The notes: generated by a model from the sequence alone, not told the origin. 64,000 nucleotides of DNA from Lunularia cruciata (GCA_948567375.1 OX419760.1:12090001-12154000), one strand, 5' to 3'; shown: positions 1 through 11,970, counted from the first letter of the stretch. Program-made: numbers and translations.

Positions 1-2960
1 AGCGAATTGTCAGTTCTGTGCGATTCGCTCGCAATTCAGGGCAAACCATAGGTGTTAAGGGTGGAGCTAAGCCACGACTTTCGAGGAAATTAAAGTCAGA
101 GGAGAGGCCAGAAGATGACGGTGAGTACTTCCTTTTTGAACATGGGGTGGTAGCATCTTATTTTGAGATCTAAACTGTGAGGAATAGGAGACCTGGGTAA
201 TGTAAATTATCGTTGTCATCTGACTTTGTCGGTAAAACAAATTTGCGGCAAATTAGATCGAGGCTTGGAACTAAATTGCACTCGGAACTACTGTTTGGTA
301 CAGAGCAAGAAAGTGGGCACAGAATAGAATTCTGAGTATCCAATGCGGAGAGAAGACGACTAGTACATATTTGAATCTGGGAGTCGTAAACATTTTGCTG
401 GATAGGTTTTGACAAAAGTCATTCCCTGTGTCGTATTAGGTTGTTGGTAAATACTGCTCCGGATAAACTAGTGAGGTCATGCTAGCCGGCCGTTTCAAAT
501 CAAGCATGTATCGTTTGAAACCTCAGCTGGATAGATTATGGGATGCACTACGAGACTCACACTGTTCTGAAATTCAGATGAACGAACCAAAAGAAGGAGA
601 AAGAGAATAAGGCCTCGTCCAAGAGATGTTACTTTTAAAAGGGGTCTGAACTTCTCCGACAGTTCGGGGGTTGGTGTGGCCATCCCAGCCCCAGAACCGG
701 AAGTTGTAGCAGAAAAGGCACTATCCACAAGTGCCAAATTTCGGCAAATAGACCCTTCCCGGGAGCTCCTGCGTCAAATTGAGGAGAATGTATTCATCTC
801 AGCTCCTTTCCTGTTTCGTTGTCCCCGGCGCAATTTGTGGTTGTGATAGTTTGCTTTCCAAGTGACTGTAAAAGAACTCATTAGCGTTTTTGACTAAACC
901 ACTTGTACACATGTTCAGCTTCTGGGGCGCAGGCGTTTGGTGGAGTGGCGCAGAGCTGGTTTTGATCCAAAGAGGACGGCACCCCTGGATGACCTTCCAG
1001 AGTCGAAAGATAGACGGGCGCCCATTCAGGAGACTGTAGGTTTGTTTGCACTGCTGCAAGATTGTCGTAGTTAATGTAAAACCCCTCTGAAACCTTAAAT
1101 TTTCAGCAGAGGAATTGATAGAATCGCGAAGAGACACAAAGTTAACCGTTACTATTTATATAAGCCGTCTAGGAGTAAGTATACCAACATCTCACTGCAT
1201 ATGTAATGCGTTTCTTAGGCATTTAAGCAGAAGCTTACCTTTATAGCTGCTGCGAAGATAGCATCTTCTCTCCCTCCGGCACAGTATACGGAAATTGCAT
1301 TTGCAGGTATGTACACTGCACCGACCCTATTCATACTTTTTTGTGCCAACCCACTTGCACAGAGTTTCTTCCGTCCGAAATTTTCTGTCAGAAATTGCGT
1401 CGGAGTTGATTGAAGAATAAGAATGGCTACTTTCCTGGAGATTGTTACACCAGACTTGTGATCCCCTTCAACTTTGTGTCTTTACCCTCTTACACCTGCT
1501 CATCATCAAGTTGTGACATCTGAGTATTCCTTACAGATAACCGTTCTGGGTTGCCTTGCGTCTTGACTTCTCAGGACGATCGAATGTAGGGAAGTCTTCT
1601 CTTATCAATGCTCTAACAAGACAGTGGGGGGTTGCAAGAACCTCGGACAAACCTGGTCTAACTCAGGTCTGATTGTTGGAACACATATTACTTGTTGCTC
1701 TAGGATTTTCACAGGAGATATACAGGATCTCCGTAGTTGGCATAACTATGAGCGTTCTTTCTCTCTTCATAAATTGTAGCTCATAAGGACTGAAACTCTT
1801 TGTTCATTTGGCTGCAGTCAATAAACTTCTTCACGCTTGGGTCTCAGTTGTGTCTGGTAGACTTACCAGGATATGGGTTCGCCTTTGCTAAGTCACACAT
1901 CAAGGAGGAATGGGAAGAGTTGGTGAGGAACTGAAGCTGTGCCACAAACTAGACATATAAATTCTATTAGGTCAGCTTATTTGGCATTTCTTTGGTCGCT
2001 TATGCAATGGTCGATCAAATCGTGGATACTAGCACAACTACGAAGATGGGAGCATCTTTGGTAGCTTTCGGAACGGCTATCCACTGTCTCTCTTAAAACA
2101 AGTGCTCCTCGTTTCTGTTGGTGATAGTGAATGTATCTCTAAACGGTTATGACTCTCTGATCTCGCTCTGAAGGTCAAGGAGTACGTGACAACCAGATCC
2201 AGTTTAAAAAGGGTGTGTTTGCTAGTCGATGCTAAATGGGGTCTCAAACCTAGAGACGTAGAGTTACTCGAACTCATGGAAAGGTAATCACTCTGCTGAC
2301 ATCAGAAAATTCTACTCATCAAAAGAAGTGTGCCAATTTGCTCGAGCTTTTCTCTTATCTGTCTCCTGATTTCGTTGTTCGTACTATGAGAATATTGATC
2401 TGCTTGCTTTGACTTCGTTGTTTTTCTTTTTTCAGTTCTCGTACACGATATCAGATTATTCTTACCAAGACAGATGTCCTTCCTCCACTGGATCTTGCTC
2501 GCCGTGCTACTCAAGTTCTTCAGGTTTGTTTTCAAGCATCCAATTCTGTTTGCCCAGAAGAGTGCAATTTAAAATGCAGAGCCTCAATAGTGTTTACGTC
2601 CTGCACATTTCCGTTTTTGGTGTCCCCCACTCTAGTACGTCACACCTTCTTTTGCTTTATCACTTGTCTAACGCAACTACCCTCTTTGTTGCAGATCCTT
2701 AAGGACCATAAGTGCCTTGTACAACCGCTGGTAACGCCTAATTTTCCAACGTCCTTATGCTACATTACATCTGAAAATCTGATTTATTGCCTTGGTTTTA
2801 TTCCGCCACTAAAAGGACCTGTTCTCTATGTGCTGAATAGATGATGGTGAGCTCCAAAAGTGGAGCCGGGTTACCCATTTTTCGCGCCTCCCTTGCAAGG
2901 GTTGTTTCGGGTCAGGCTCGTAAGTTGACCGCTCCGAGATTCTGCAAGTTCTATGTCTAG
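1..2960 (+). CDS. ENGB: EngB/YihA-family GTP-binding protein, plant type, 5' end outside window
   Basis: Exons read by eye: (before 1)-120, 578-789, 919-1035, 1231-1306, 1575-1666, 1818-1922, 2174-2283, 2436-2523, 2695-2730 and 2841-2960. All nine introns are GT-AG and all phases agree, giving about 357 visible residues. G motifs appear in order: G1 GRSNVGKSS, then SDKPGLTQ over the switch region, G3 [12 protein letters not shown]4 TKTD and G5 SSKSGAG. EngB proteins are TRAFAC-class GTPases that assist ribosome assembly, in plants usually of organelles. The phrase [16 protein letters not shown] and the long N-terminal extension fit the larger plant EngB paralogue rather than the short bacterial form. 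The extension has a basic run ([13 protein letters not shown]) that could be a nuclear or organellar targeting or RNA-binding segment. A GTAAGT at 2920 could splice out the end of the last exon, so the C terminus is less certain than the core. Confidence 0.9.
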
Positions 2961-3982
2961 TACCTGGACCTAATGGTCTCAATACTGGGGATGTTGTGTG
3001 CACGAGTGCATTTGCGGTAACTGCAGGATTGGGACTACAACTTATGGCTGCTGCTGTTGGGTATCTGCTAGCTTCTAAGGGGCAATACACACACACATTT
3101 TATTTTAATCTGGGGACTTCGGTCGGTCCAATTGCTAGAATGCTTGTACTGCAAAGAAAATACACGAGGTGTGTCAGGTTGTGAACACGACTTCTGTCGT
3201 AGGCTTACTTGATCTTCCCCTTGCCGTTTGTGTTTTGCCACAGGACTTGTGCAAGATCCGAACCTGTAGACCAAACCATCAGTGGACGACCATTCCAGCA
3301 ATTTGTGGACAACTGCAGCCAAGCAAGGTCACACTCACTTCATGTAGTGTTTTTGTGCCGGTTCATTCACACCACGCATTCTCACTCTCATTCTTCGTTC
3401 ATTCCTTCGTTTCTACCTCCAGAGACAAGAACTTTGTCATGTCATAGAGATAACTGATGTTAAATAGAAGTATATGCTGCGCATGGGTTGTGGTCGAAAA
3501 AAGCGGATGGGTCACCTGTATGATTCTCTGGGATATCTCTGTTGCGAACCTCTTGAAAGAGGGTGACGTTCGCCGCATGTTGAACAAGAAATAAGTGAAG
3601 TCTGTCGAGCATCTTAAAGGTTGCAGTAGTGACGAAGTTGCGGTAAATACGCAAACAAGCTGGGGGCCATGGGACTGAGAAGATCTCGTTATCATCTTTT
3701 CTGTTATCATTTTAAAACCAGAGGTTATTGAGCATACTCGCTAACTTGAAGTCATCTGTCTGAAACCATTAAAGGGGGACGTATAAGATCGCTCGCGGAC
3801 AAGCTATGAGGATGTATCGTTGCCAAGGAAATGTGCGGTAAGTTTTAGGTATTGCAGTTGCAGGGCAATTGCCTTAATGATGAATTACCTGCACAAAAAT
3901 GTGACCGGGAGACTCCGTTGAAAATAGGGGACGCGATTCGCCGTGAGAGGACTTCCAGTTCCATCTCCATCATGGTCACTAA
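2961..3982. other. Non-coding stretch 3' of the EngB-like gene
   Basis: This is probably 3' UTR and intergenic DNA. One stretch after an AG at 3242 (about 3243-3328) reads as plausible protein in one frame, but nothing upstream or downstream joins to it. A GT-AAG donor-like site lies near 3838. No repeat or RNA gene was recognised. Confidence 0.4.
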
Positions 3983-5120
3983 ATTTCGTGGCTAGATGAT
4001 GAATTGTCAGCTCAAATTCCCAAGTGGTACCAGCCCCTACCTTACAGGAAAGAATTTGTCTTCACACTTAGACAAAGAATTTATCGAATTTATGGGCTCT
4101 TGTCACAGTCCCAAATAACTACATATTCCGTTTGTAGGTTCTGTTTTCACTACTCAATGTGCTCGTCAAGAGAGTTAGGTACGGCTCCTATGTCCACGAA
4201 GGCACTCGATATCTAATCTTCACATGCCAGTCAAACAGTTTTGTCATATTCTGTAAAGGTATGAAAAAACATAGCATCGTAATTCTTCTAAGGATGTACA
4301 ATTCTCACAGCCCTATCAAGATTACAGCGTATGCCAATCAGTGAGGGCATTTCAATTGAAGTTTTTTGTCGGAAACGATTATCCTACAAGACGATTCACT
4401 TTTTATGGTGCAAGAATTCAGTTTCGGTCATCGACTATCTACATTATATGCGCTAATGTCGACGTACCGGATGTACCCCGTCGATCGGCACTCCGAATTA
4501 GTGCTGACGTATCCACGATCTGTGAATGAATTTTCACTAGACGCATGTGGGTAATAGCAACTTATCATGTTCTTGAAGAAAATCGAAAGAGCAAAAAACT
4601 CTTACCCGCAACACTTCAATACCATTCCTTGAGAACGAACCAGTCAAACACGACTGTTCCAAAATTCACTCTGATTTGCAGTTCTTTCTAGAATTCACAA
4701 TCACATCGCCAGTACTGGCAACAGTGAGAAGACTTCTTACTTCATAAGTTTTGTCGAACTGCATTAATGCCCGTGAGTCTGGTACAAAGTTGTCGGAAGG
4801 ACAAAGTCTCTGACGCATAGCATGGCGTCTTGAGCACATCCTAAGTTGCTGGCGATGTCGGCCTGAAGTGTTGGAGTACAGTATCGGAGTCTTGGATCCA
4901 AACTTCCGCATCTCGATGAGCTGGAAGACACCGAGAGTACTGCAGTAGAATGTGTTACCTTCCACGTACAAGTTTTCATACAGGTACATATGATGAGATA
5001 AAGCGGGAGCTAAAGCACTCCACTGTCCTTGGAGTCCGAATGTGGTCCGACAAAATCATGATTGATGGTAGCATTGCATCAATGGAGAGAATTCTTGAGG
5101 GGAAACTGTTCATTACATAG
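3983..5120 (+). other. Possible exons of an unidentified gene
   Basis: Several open stretches on the plus strand have normal amino-acid composition, lie near AG/GT dinucleotides and change frame between them: about 3983-4134, 4143-4257, 4360-4553, 4878-4981 and 4985-5120. The last ends at a TAG at 5118-5120 and contains phrases such as MWSDKIMIDGSIASMERIL. An earlier stretch contains RVRYGSYVHEGTRYLIF. I do not recognise the family, and the exon borders are not settled. The region ends just before the LINE-A remnant, so it could be a real host gene or a relict. No function is proposed. Confidence 0.3.
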
Positions 5121-5239
5121 ATAATGATAATGGTATATCCATATCTTGCAATAAGATTAAGGCTTTGTTGCCTTTCAAATGAGAGAAAAGTGCGACCTTG
5201 TAGAAAACATGAAGGAGGGGAAGACACCATCAAGCCCGT

Positions 5240-6110
5240 ACAAGGGTGAGATAAATAGGGTAGGTATGAGAAATTTGCACTGCTGCACCTAAGATATCCG
5301 AGCTATGCAAGTCATACAATCTACAAGCAACTACAGGATCCAAAGAAGCACCACGTAGTGTAATTGCTCTCATATGGATTGCACCAGCCACTGCCCTCTA
5401 TAGAGCAATGGATACACACTGTCCAAAATACGTTAGAAAGTATGAGAGTGAGAATGGTACCTCCTAGCGCCCAACATGATAAACTCTTGTGCACTCCCTA
5501 ACAAATGTGTCGAACACATGTCCATAGCTCCATATAACTCCAAGGCTAGAGGAACAAAGAGGTGACCTTGTTGCATACCCCTATACTTGGAGACCTTACA
5601 AGCTGCTGCTGCACCCGCCGCCCATCCAAGGGGATGGGTAATCATTCCCTCCAAAACTCTATCATGCGTAGGGTCAATAACCAACAATATCCACTACTGT
5701 CACCTGATCATCTCGGACCAAGTATAAGTTTGCCTTGACATGCGTCGTCTGCAAAGCATACAAACGCTCTCCCCAAGCCAAGTATCCACTCTCTTGTGCC
5801 GTAGCAAACACTATATCCCTAATAGCATCATGGGTAGCTATCCTTTGTTCTCCAAAAGGACACCGTGTCATATGGACCGTTGTTGCATCTAGTGTAGAAC
5901 CACACTCACAAGTGAGTAATGAAGATGCAAATGAGTGGGCCAAACCTAGGCAAAACCTCATTGTTATAGGGAAAGTAGTTAGTGCGAGTCAGAATGCCCT
6001 AATGCACGGTCAAGCTGGGATCCAAGAGCCTGCACCCTTGCTAGAGCAAGAGCAAAGATGTGCTCTACTAGCCTAAGGAATGGACGAGTCAACTAAGAGA
6101 GAATGTAGCA
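5240..6110 (-). pseudogene. LINE-A C-terminal part: CCHC finger plus restriction-like endonuclease
   Basis: Minus-strand translation of 5961-5674 contains the Cys-His array CECGSTLDATTVHMTRC, then DDQVTVVDIV. After a frameshift, 5687-5433 gives TDPT-like text followed by ACKVSKYRG and a long stretch (GHLFVPLALELYGAMD). An Asp after a hydrophobic strand and a downstream K-x-x-K-Y element after the zinc finger match the PD-(D/E)XK restriction-like endonuclease that cuts target DNA in R2/CRE-type LINEs. The same order is seen in LINE-B (39164-38366). A further stretch down to about 5240 (ISIALYRAV..., LYDLHSS) continues the conserved tail. At least one frameshift separates the finger from the endonuclease part. 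Confidence 0.65.
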
Positions 6111-6377
6111 TATGCTGACATTGTTGCTCCATCAAGGAAGACTATTATCCTCTAGTCCAATCTAACAATAGTGAAGCCAAAGAAGGAAAGTCTTCCCATA
6201 CCTATTGTCGTCAAGGAAAATGATTCATGGTTATCATTGGTGCCATTTGGTGAGCTCAAGAGTTTCCCTTTATGTTACATAAGATCGAGAGTCTCTTTTA
6301 ATTTTTTTCATGAGCTCGGAGTTAAATTTGTGTTATGCCATCTCGTGACTTTTGTTATGTTCCTGGAGTCCTGGAGG

Positions 6378-6493
6378 TATTTTATTTGATGCATTTGAGC
6401 AAAAGAGTCCCGGGGATATTTTATTTGATGCATTTGAGCAAAAGAGTCACGAGGATATTTTATTTGATGCATTTGAGCAAAAGAGTTTGGGGA
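6378..6493. repeat. 39-bp tandem repeat, three units
   Basis: Three successive 39-base units start at 6378, 6417 and 6456. They share the core TTTGATGCATTTGAGC and differ at only a few positions, mostly in the last ten bases. Confidence 0.9.
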
Positions 6494-6703
6494 GTATCTC
6501 ATGTTTAGGAGTAAAAAAGTGAAGAGAAGAGGAGTGTAAGGCCCTTATGAGGACTGCTGTAAAAGAGGATTTGGCAAGAGATTGCATGGAGAGTGGATAG
6601 GAGAAGGAAGGCTTTCTCATGAAGGAGGGTTGTAGGGTTTTGGACAGTATAGGGGTAGAGAACTTCCCACATGAAGGGGGGTTGTGAGTGTTGAGAGGAG
6701 AGG

Positions 6704-7140
6704 GAGAATTTCCCAAGGAGGGTTTGTAGTAGTCTGGACACGCAGAGGAAAAATTTTGAGTGTAAGGAGAGGCTGGGCAGGAGAGTAGATTTTTTCAAAA
6801 AGTTAAGGGTTGTTGAACTCACAAAAGTGCTGCTGGCAGAGGAGACATCTTTCGAAAGTATAGGGTTGATGTGAGTGTTGACATGAGAGGGAGAATTTCC
6901 CAGTGAGGGTTTGCAGTAGACTGGACAGGCAGAGGAGAAATTTTGAATGTAAGGAGAGGCTGGGTAGGAGAGGAGATTTTTTCAAAAAGTTAAGGGTTGT
7001 TGAACTCATGGAAGTGCTATTGGGCAAAGGAGACATCTTTCAAAAGTAGAGGGCTGTTGTGAGTGCTGACAGGGAGGGAGAAATTTCCCAATGAGGGGTT
7101 TGCAGAAGTGCTGGTGCATAAGAGAGCAATTTCAAATGTA
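6704..7140. repeat. 187-bp tandem repeat, two units and a partial third
   Basis: Units begin with GAGAATTTCCC at 6704 and 6891, and a partial unit begins at 7078. Internal landmarks such as TTTTTTCAAAAAGTTAAGGG recur at the same spacing. Confidence 0.85.
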
Positions 7141-7772
7141 GGGTTTTGGCTGTGGAGAGTTTTTCTATGAAGAAGTCACAGATAAGTAAAATTTTGAATG
7201 AAGGTTGCAGAAGAGAGGGGTTTTTTTTTCTCATAGGATGTGGTTGAGTGGAGGGAAGGCAGGAAGGGTTTTCTCACAAAGGGTTTTGAGAAGGTTGGGA
7301 TAGAAGGAAGACTGGATTTTTTGCAGGATGTGCTGAAGGGGGTGAAATGTAGAAGCCTTCCCGAAGGAAAGTGACAAAGGAGAACAGAAGGAGTTTGTAG
7401 TGTTTGCTGAATTGTTGCCAAGGGAGAATTTCACAAAGTGAGAGCAAGAGAATGAGTGAGTTTTTGAATGTGACCAAGTGTGGTAAGGGCTTGAGAGGTT
7501 TCTTGAAGGAAGTGTGAAGCCATATGCAGAGGCTAAAAACTTAGACAAAGAGAATGGATTTTGAATGTAAAAAGTTGAGAGAGCTAGATAGAGGGAAGAA
7601 AATTTTTGAATGAGGGTTGCTGCTGTGAGAGGACAAGGAAGTGAATATTTGAAAGGATGAGGGTTTTGCTGCTGAGAGAGAGCTAGACAGAGGGAAGAGA
7701 ATTTTAGAAAGAATGATGGTTTGCTGCTGAGAGAGAGGCTGATAGAGAGAAATTTTGAATGTAGAGAGGGTT

Positions 7773-8010
7773 GAGCTTGATTTGTGACAGGCTAGGAGGG
7801 AGATGTGAGAGTGATTTTTGCAGGAGGGTTTTGCACTAGACAGAAAGAGAAGAAAGGAAGGAGTTTGAGGGCTGAGCTTAATTTGTGACAGGCCAGGAAG
7901 GAGATGTGAGAGTGATTTTTGTAGGAGGGTTTTGCCTTGGATAGAAAGAGAAGAAAGGAAGGAGTTCAAGGGCTGAGCTTGATCTGTGATAGGCCAAGAA
8001 GGAGAGTACA
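7773..8010. repeat. 101-bp tandem repeat, two units and a partial third
   Basis: Units start with GAGCTT at 7773, 7874 and 7975. Each contains GAAAGAGAAGAAAGGAAGGA near its end. The third unit breaks off after about 35 bases. Confidence 0.85.
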
Positions 8011-8471
8011 GGGGCAGGGAAAATTTTGAATGAAAGAGTGAGAGGAGGACAGAGAACTTCCCACAGGAAGGGCTGAGTGTAGGAGTGGGAAAAATTCTGG
8101 GTAGGAAAGGAAGATTTTGAATGTAAGAGTGCAGCAGACCAGTGGTAAGCCTGTGACAAAGGAGGACTTTTTTGAATATAGGAGTGCAAGGGGTAGGTGC
8201 TTGAACAAAGAAGAGAACTCTTGAGTGTGGGACTTGAGAGAAGTGCATGCATTAGAGGTGGGAATTTGAAATGTGAAGTTGGTTGTGCAATCTATGAAGG
8301 AGGGGGAGGGAGCTAGAAAGAGAGGATTGGAAATGCAAAATCTGTCTATGAGAACTATGACAAACTAAGGAAGACTTAGAGAAGAGATAGGAACTTTGAA
8401 CATGAAGGCTGGAGACACTGGACTACAGGGAGGATTTTCAAAAGTGGAGACTTGAACAAGAAGACAACATA

Positions 8472-8690
8472 GTGAATGTTGTGCTTCGAGAGATATGTGA
8501 CTGATGTGACTAGGCAAAACGGTGACAAGGTGTGTAATTGAGGATCTACTTGCCTGTGCCAAGACTTAAGAGTGCTAAAGCAGAATTATGACCTGAGTGA
8601 ATGTTGTGCTTCAGAGATTTGTGACTGCTATGATGAATTAAAATAGTGATCAGAGTGAATGTTGTGCTTTGAGAGATCTATGACTGCCTA
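8472..8690. repeat. Dispersed short repeat, three copies
   Basis: GTGAATGTTGTGCTT followed by a GAGAT...GTGACTG-like tail occurs at 8472, 8597 and 8655. The spacing is irregular, so this is weaker than the three arrays upstream. Confidence 0.6.
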
Positions 8691-9348
8691 TAACCAAGCA
8701 GAAGAGTGACAACGTGTATGTGAAGTGCCTCAACTAAGCTGGTGATCTATTGCATAGCTTGGTGCAGATGCTGTTTAGATTAAAACTGTCTGGCTTGTCC
8801 AAACCCGTGAATTCCACAAATGAAATTCCGATGAATGATAAATCTGGATCGAATGTATGTTTTGAGTTGCAACTAGTGTTGAGAGAAGACTCCATTTCTG
8901 GATCTCTTAGCTTGGTCTAGGTGAATGGTCTAGATCATTGATCCAGGTGCAGGGTTTAAGTCCAGATAGGTCACTCTCTGTCATCCCTTTAGAAACCACT
9001 TGGTGCAGCTCTATGAAATGCTAGATCCAAATCCATAGCCGAACTGAAAAAGAGCTAGAATATAAGACCAGACAAAAGTAGGAACCAATATAAACAATCC
9101 CTGCATGACATGACAAGTTCTATGAAGGTCAAGGATAAACACAAAACCTATAGGGAGAGCTAACCTTAGGAACAATTGAAACAACATGTTCTAGCAAAAA
9201 AAGGACTTCCAATACTCCAGGGAAGAAAGAGAGTGTCATACTATGGGAAACCTCAAAGTAGTGACAATAGAAACAAACTGAGCATGAGCAGCCATTTTCT
9301 TGGCGCACTCTCAAGACTAAACAATCCCCACGACATTGTGAGGATAGA

Positions 9349-11200
9349 CTATTTCTTGTCTACCACAATAACATGTAGAGAGAAAAGGATCCCTCCTCCA
9401 CTTGTCACATAAGTCTCCAAAATTGGCCTATCAACAACCACAAAATGAGAGGAAAGTAGGAGTGCCAAGAGAGCCCAACTACCCAAATATGCTATAAGTG
9501 TCATCTCCTCCATAGAAAGCAAACCAACCCCTCCACACAAGATTGGTAGAGATGTCTGTCTACGTGCCAAATCCCTTGTCACACACTCAAATGTCTTTGG
9601 TCCAATAATATCACCAAAGACTCCCATAAATCCTACTATCAAAGGCTCTCAAATGTGATAGGACGTTCAAGGAAGGGGAACTATATGGAGGAGGTAAATT
9701 AGTCAATGAGCAATACTAGAAGAGAGTACACCAAATGCCACCTATGGATCTTCTAGTTAAGGAAGGCCATCCACATGGAGAATATCCTCTACAAAGGAAG
9801 CATCTAAGAAGCATATGACAAAATCCTTGGATCCTCCTGGCACTCCAAGAACACGTAGTCTATCTATAGATGTGATACGCTCCTCTAGAAGCTCAAGGTG
9901 GGGAGGGATACCTAAAGGGGCCCATGCCTTGCACTTTGACACCTTGACTCTCAAGCCTACTAGATGTAGCTTGATAATCAAGTGGTCAAATTCCTACCTA
10001 ATCTCATCTATAGGGCCCATGATGTGTGTATTATCTACCAAGGGAGGAAATACACAACCTAGCATGGCCAACGTAGTATATAAGAGAGCTCTAAAGTGAG
10101 CCATGGCAAATAAGAGTCCTCCTAAAGGATCTCCTTGATGTGTACCAACAATTGACTCCAAGACGGTGATTCCCTCTTGTGAACAATTATGTTGGTAGTA
10201 AAGGGAAGCAAGAGAGCCATAAGACTGCACAAAAGGAATAAGACTTGCCAAGGATCCACCAACTTCCTTAAGCTCTTTAAAGATGGATGCTCATGAGATG
10301 CTATTAAAAGCATTCTCAACATCCACCTGTAGGACAACCCACTTTGGATGAATATCTAGGAGTGCCCTAATGCCTAGAGATATAGCCTCACATCCTCCAA
10401 GTGTAACTACTCTAAACTGATATGAACTGAGGTATTGTCGGAAGTGAGAAAAATTTTGAAGGACAATGGTGTGGCTGACCAAATGCAAAAATATCTCTCC
10501 AATTGTAATCAGTCTAATACTCTCCATGTCCTTCTCCATCATGAGAAGTCAACTAGCACCTAACACTCAACTAACAAACATAGGAATGTCTCCTCTCTCT
10601 ACTATTGTAGCCACTTGAAACAACTCAATAAAACCACTAGAAGGATCATCTACCTAAAAGCAATCTCTAAGATGCTCATATACCATCCTTAACAAGCCTT
10701 TTGAGGAAAAGCAAGGGGCAATGCCCAATGCTTTTGCAAAAATTGACCTATCAAGAGATAAAGGTTACTTAGGTTGATAATCTAAGATCTTTAGTGGTAA
10801 TACTTTTCTTATTATAGGATGTAGTGAGCGTAGGGAAAAGATAATCTCATTTGTAAGACTAGCCATAAACAAAGGGTGTAGCGGCCATGCTTCTCTACTA
10901 AACTCTCCCGCTTGACCCAATGTCCTACACTATCATAATTGAGTGGACTCTATGGTATCATGTAGCAAAACCTATCTACTAAAATGTGCAGCCCTAACAA
11001 TCTCCAATCCCTCACGCAAAATTGACAAAATCTAATAGCCACCTCTCTATATCTCGCACATCCCCCTCTAGCATAATGAAGACACTATCAAAGGAGTAAG
11101 AGAATAGGAACCATTCTAACTTGCCCAAGGGATCACATACCAATGATCAAGTGATAGGCAAAAAGCATATCAAGCCTCATCATGGAGTATACAAGGTGGT
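9349..11200 (-). pseudogene. LINE-A reverse transcriptase, decayed
   Basis: Minus-strand frames 10542-10291, 10251-9994, 9981-9757 and 9642-9349 carry RT landmarks in order: GGCEAISLGIRALL, VLQVDVENAFNSIS (catalytic-Asp strand), GTHQGDPLGGLLFA (QGDPL motif), then LVDNTHIMGP where a FADD-like box would be expected. A C-terminal connection region follows (LPILCGGVGLLSMEE, YLGSWALL). The second catalytic box is degraded (the second Asp of the pair is Asn), and frames change several times. The QGDPL and GGLG-type phrases are typical of non-LTR rather than LTR reverse transcriptases. The upstream end stops at the chromovirus-1 insertion. Confidence 0.75.
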
Positions 11201-11958
11201 TGTAATACCAATAACTAGAGACATGATCTAGAGATGAAATTTGGTTTGGTGACATCTGGGAGGATATTATACATGATGGACTAAGTAGATCAGAAAGAGG
11301 TATCACTGAAAGAGTACTTCTACTAGTAGACCAAAATCGAAACATGGTTGAAGACTTTAGAATCAATAGCTAGACACATGATCTAGATATGAAATTTGGT
11401 TTGGTAACATCTAGGAGGATTTTATACATGATGGACTAAGTAGATTAGACAGGAGTATCATCAAAAGAGTACTTTTACTAATAGAGCAAAAACCAAAATA
11501 GGCTTGAAAACTTCATGAGGTAATTTCAAAGGCCTAAATGGATGAATTAGGCCTCAAAAATGTGCAGACTCCCCCCCCCCCCCCCCCCAAATGGAAGAAA
11601 GGCTGGCCTTCCCTCTCCCTTGGTTTGTCTCACCAAGAGCTTTCCAATAGTACCTCACCCACATGATTTTGAGATTCCTACAAGAAGATTCCTTAGAAGA
11701 TTCCATCCAATCAAAAGCCTATTTGACCAACCAAATAGGACCAAGACCAACATGTCACCTATCCAAGCAAGTAATCTAAGGGTGGAGCTTGTTGACAAGT
11801 CACCTATCCATGTACCTAATCTTATGGTGGAGCTTCCTTGGAAGAGATCTTCCTTGGCTATATAATAAAGAGAAGGTGCTCCTTTGGGGCATCAAAGGAT
11901 TGAGTGTGAAGTCTATGTTTTCTCTCTTGAAGAGTTATTGTGTCCTTGGAGTATTACA
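11201..11958 (+). repeat. Chromovirus-1 5' LTR
   Basis: It starts TGTAATAC and ends GTATTACA, an 8-bp inverted end. The first 300 bases contain an imperfect duplication of about 155 bases (from about 11216 and 11371). A run of 18 C lies at 11571-11588. It is followed by a Met-initiator-type primer site. Confidence 0.85.
11859..11870 (+). promoter_or_regulatory. TATA-like / poly(A)-signal-like box in the LTR
   Basis: TATATAATAAAG lies about 90 bases before the LTR end. It combines a TATA-type sequence with AATAAA. It is conserved in the 3' LTR (34500-34511), in both chromovirus-2 LTRs and in the short chromovirus-3 LTR. Assignment as promoter, poly(A) signal or both is inference. Confidence 0.4.
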
Positions 11959-11959
11959 A

Positions 11960-11970
11960 TGGTATCATAG
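11960..11970 (+). other. Primer-binding site, tRNA-iMet type
   Basis: TGGTATCATAG starts two bases after the 5' LTR. It matches the start of the common plant TGGTATCAGAGC primer site complementary to initiator tRNA-Met. Confidence 0.7.

Larger units (their letters stand above)
6209..9334. mobile_element. 3.1-kb repeat-rich insertion of unknown class in LINE-A
   Basis: LINE-A similarity to LINE-B stops at 6208 and resumes at 9335. The pentamer ATTGT occurs at 6204-6208 and again at 9335-9339; removing one copy plus 6209-9334 restores the LINE alignment. The insert therefore looks like a transposed segment with a 5-bp target duplication. Its ends show only a 5-bp inverted match (GTCGT / ACGAC) overlapping the duplication. 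No LTR pair, no poly(A) and no credible protein were found. The plus strand is very purine-rich and holds at least four families of tandem repeats. The minus-strand open frames there (for example 8248-7541) are low-complexity shadows. Confidence 0.6.

Noticed and set aside
6378..6493. CRISPR-like array of three 39-base units
   Set aside because: Units are contiguous without spacers, the genome is eukaryotic and no cas genes are present. It is a simple tandem repeat.
7541..8248. A 235-residue minus-strand open frame in the 3.1-kb insertion
   Set aside because: It lies over purine-rich tandem repeats, is Ser/Leu/Pro low-complexity and overlaps other frames of the same kind. It is a composition artefact.
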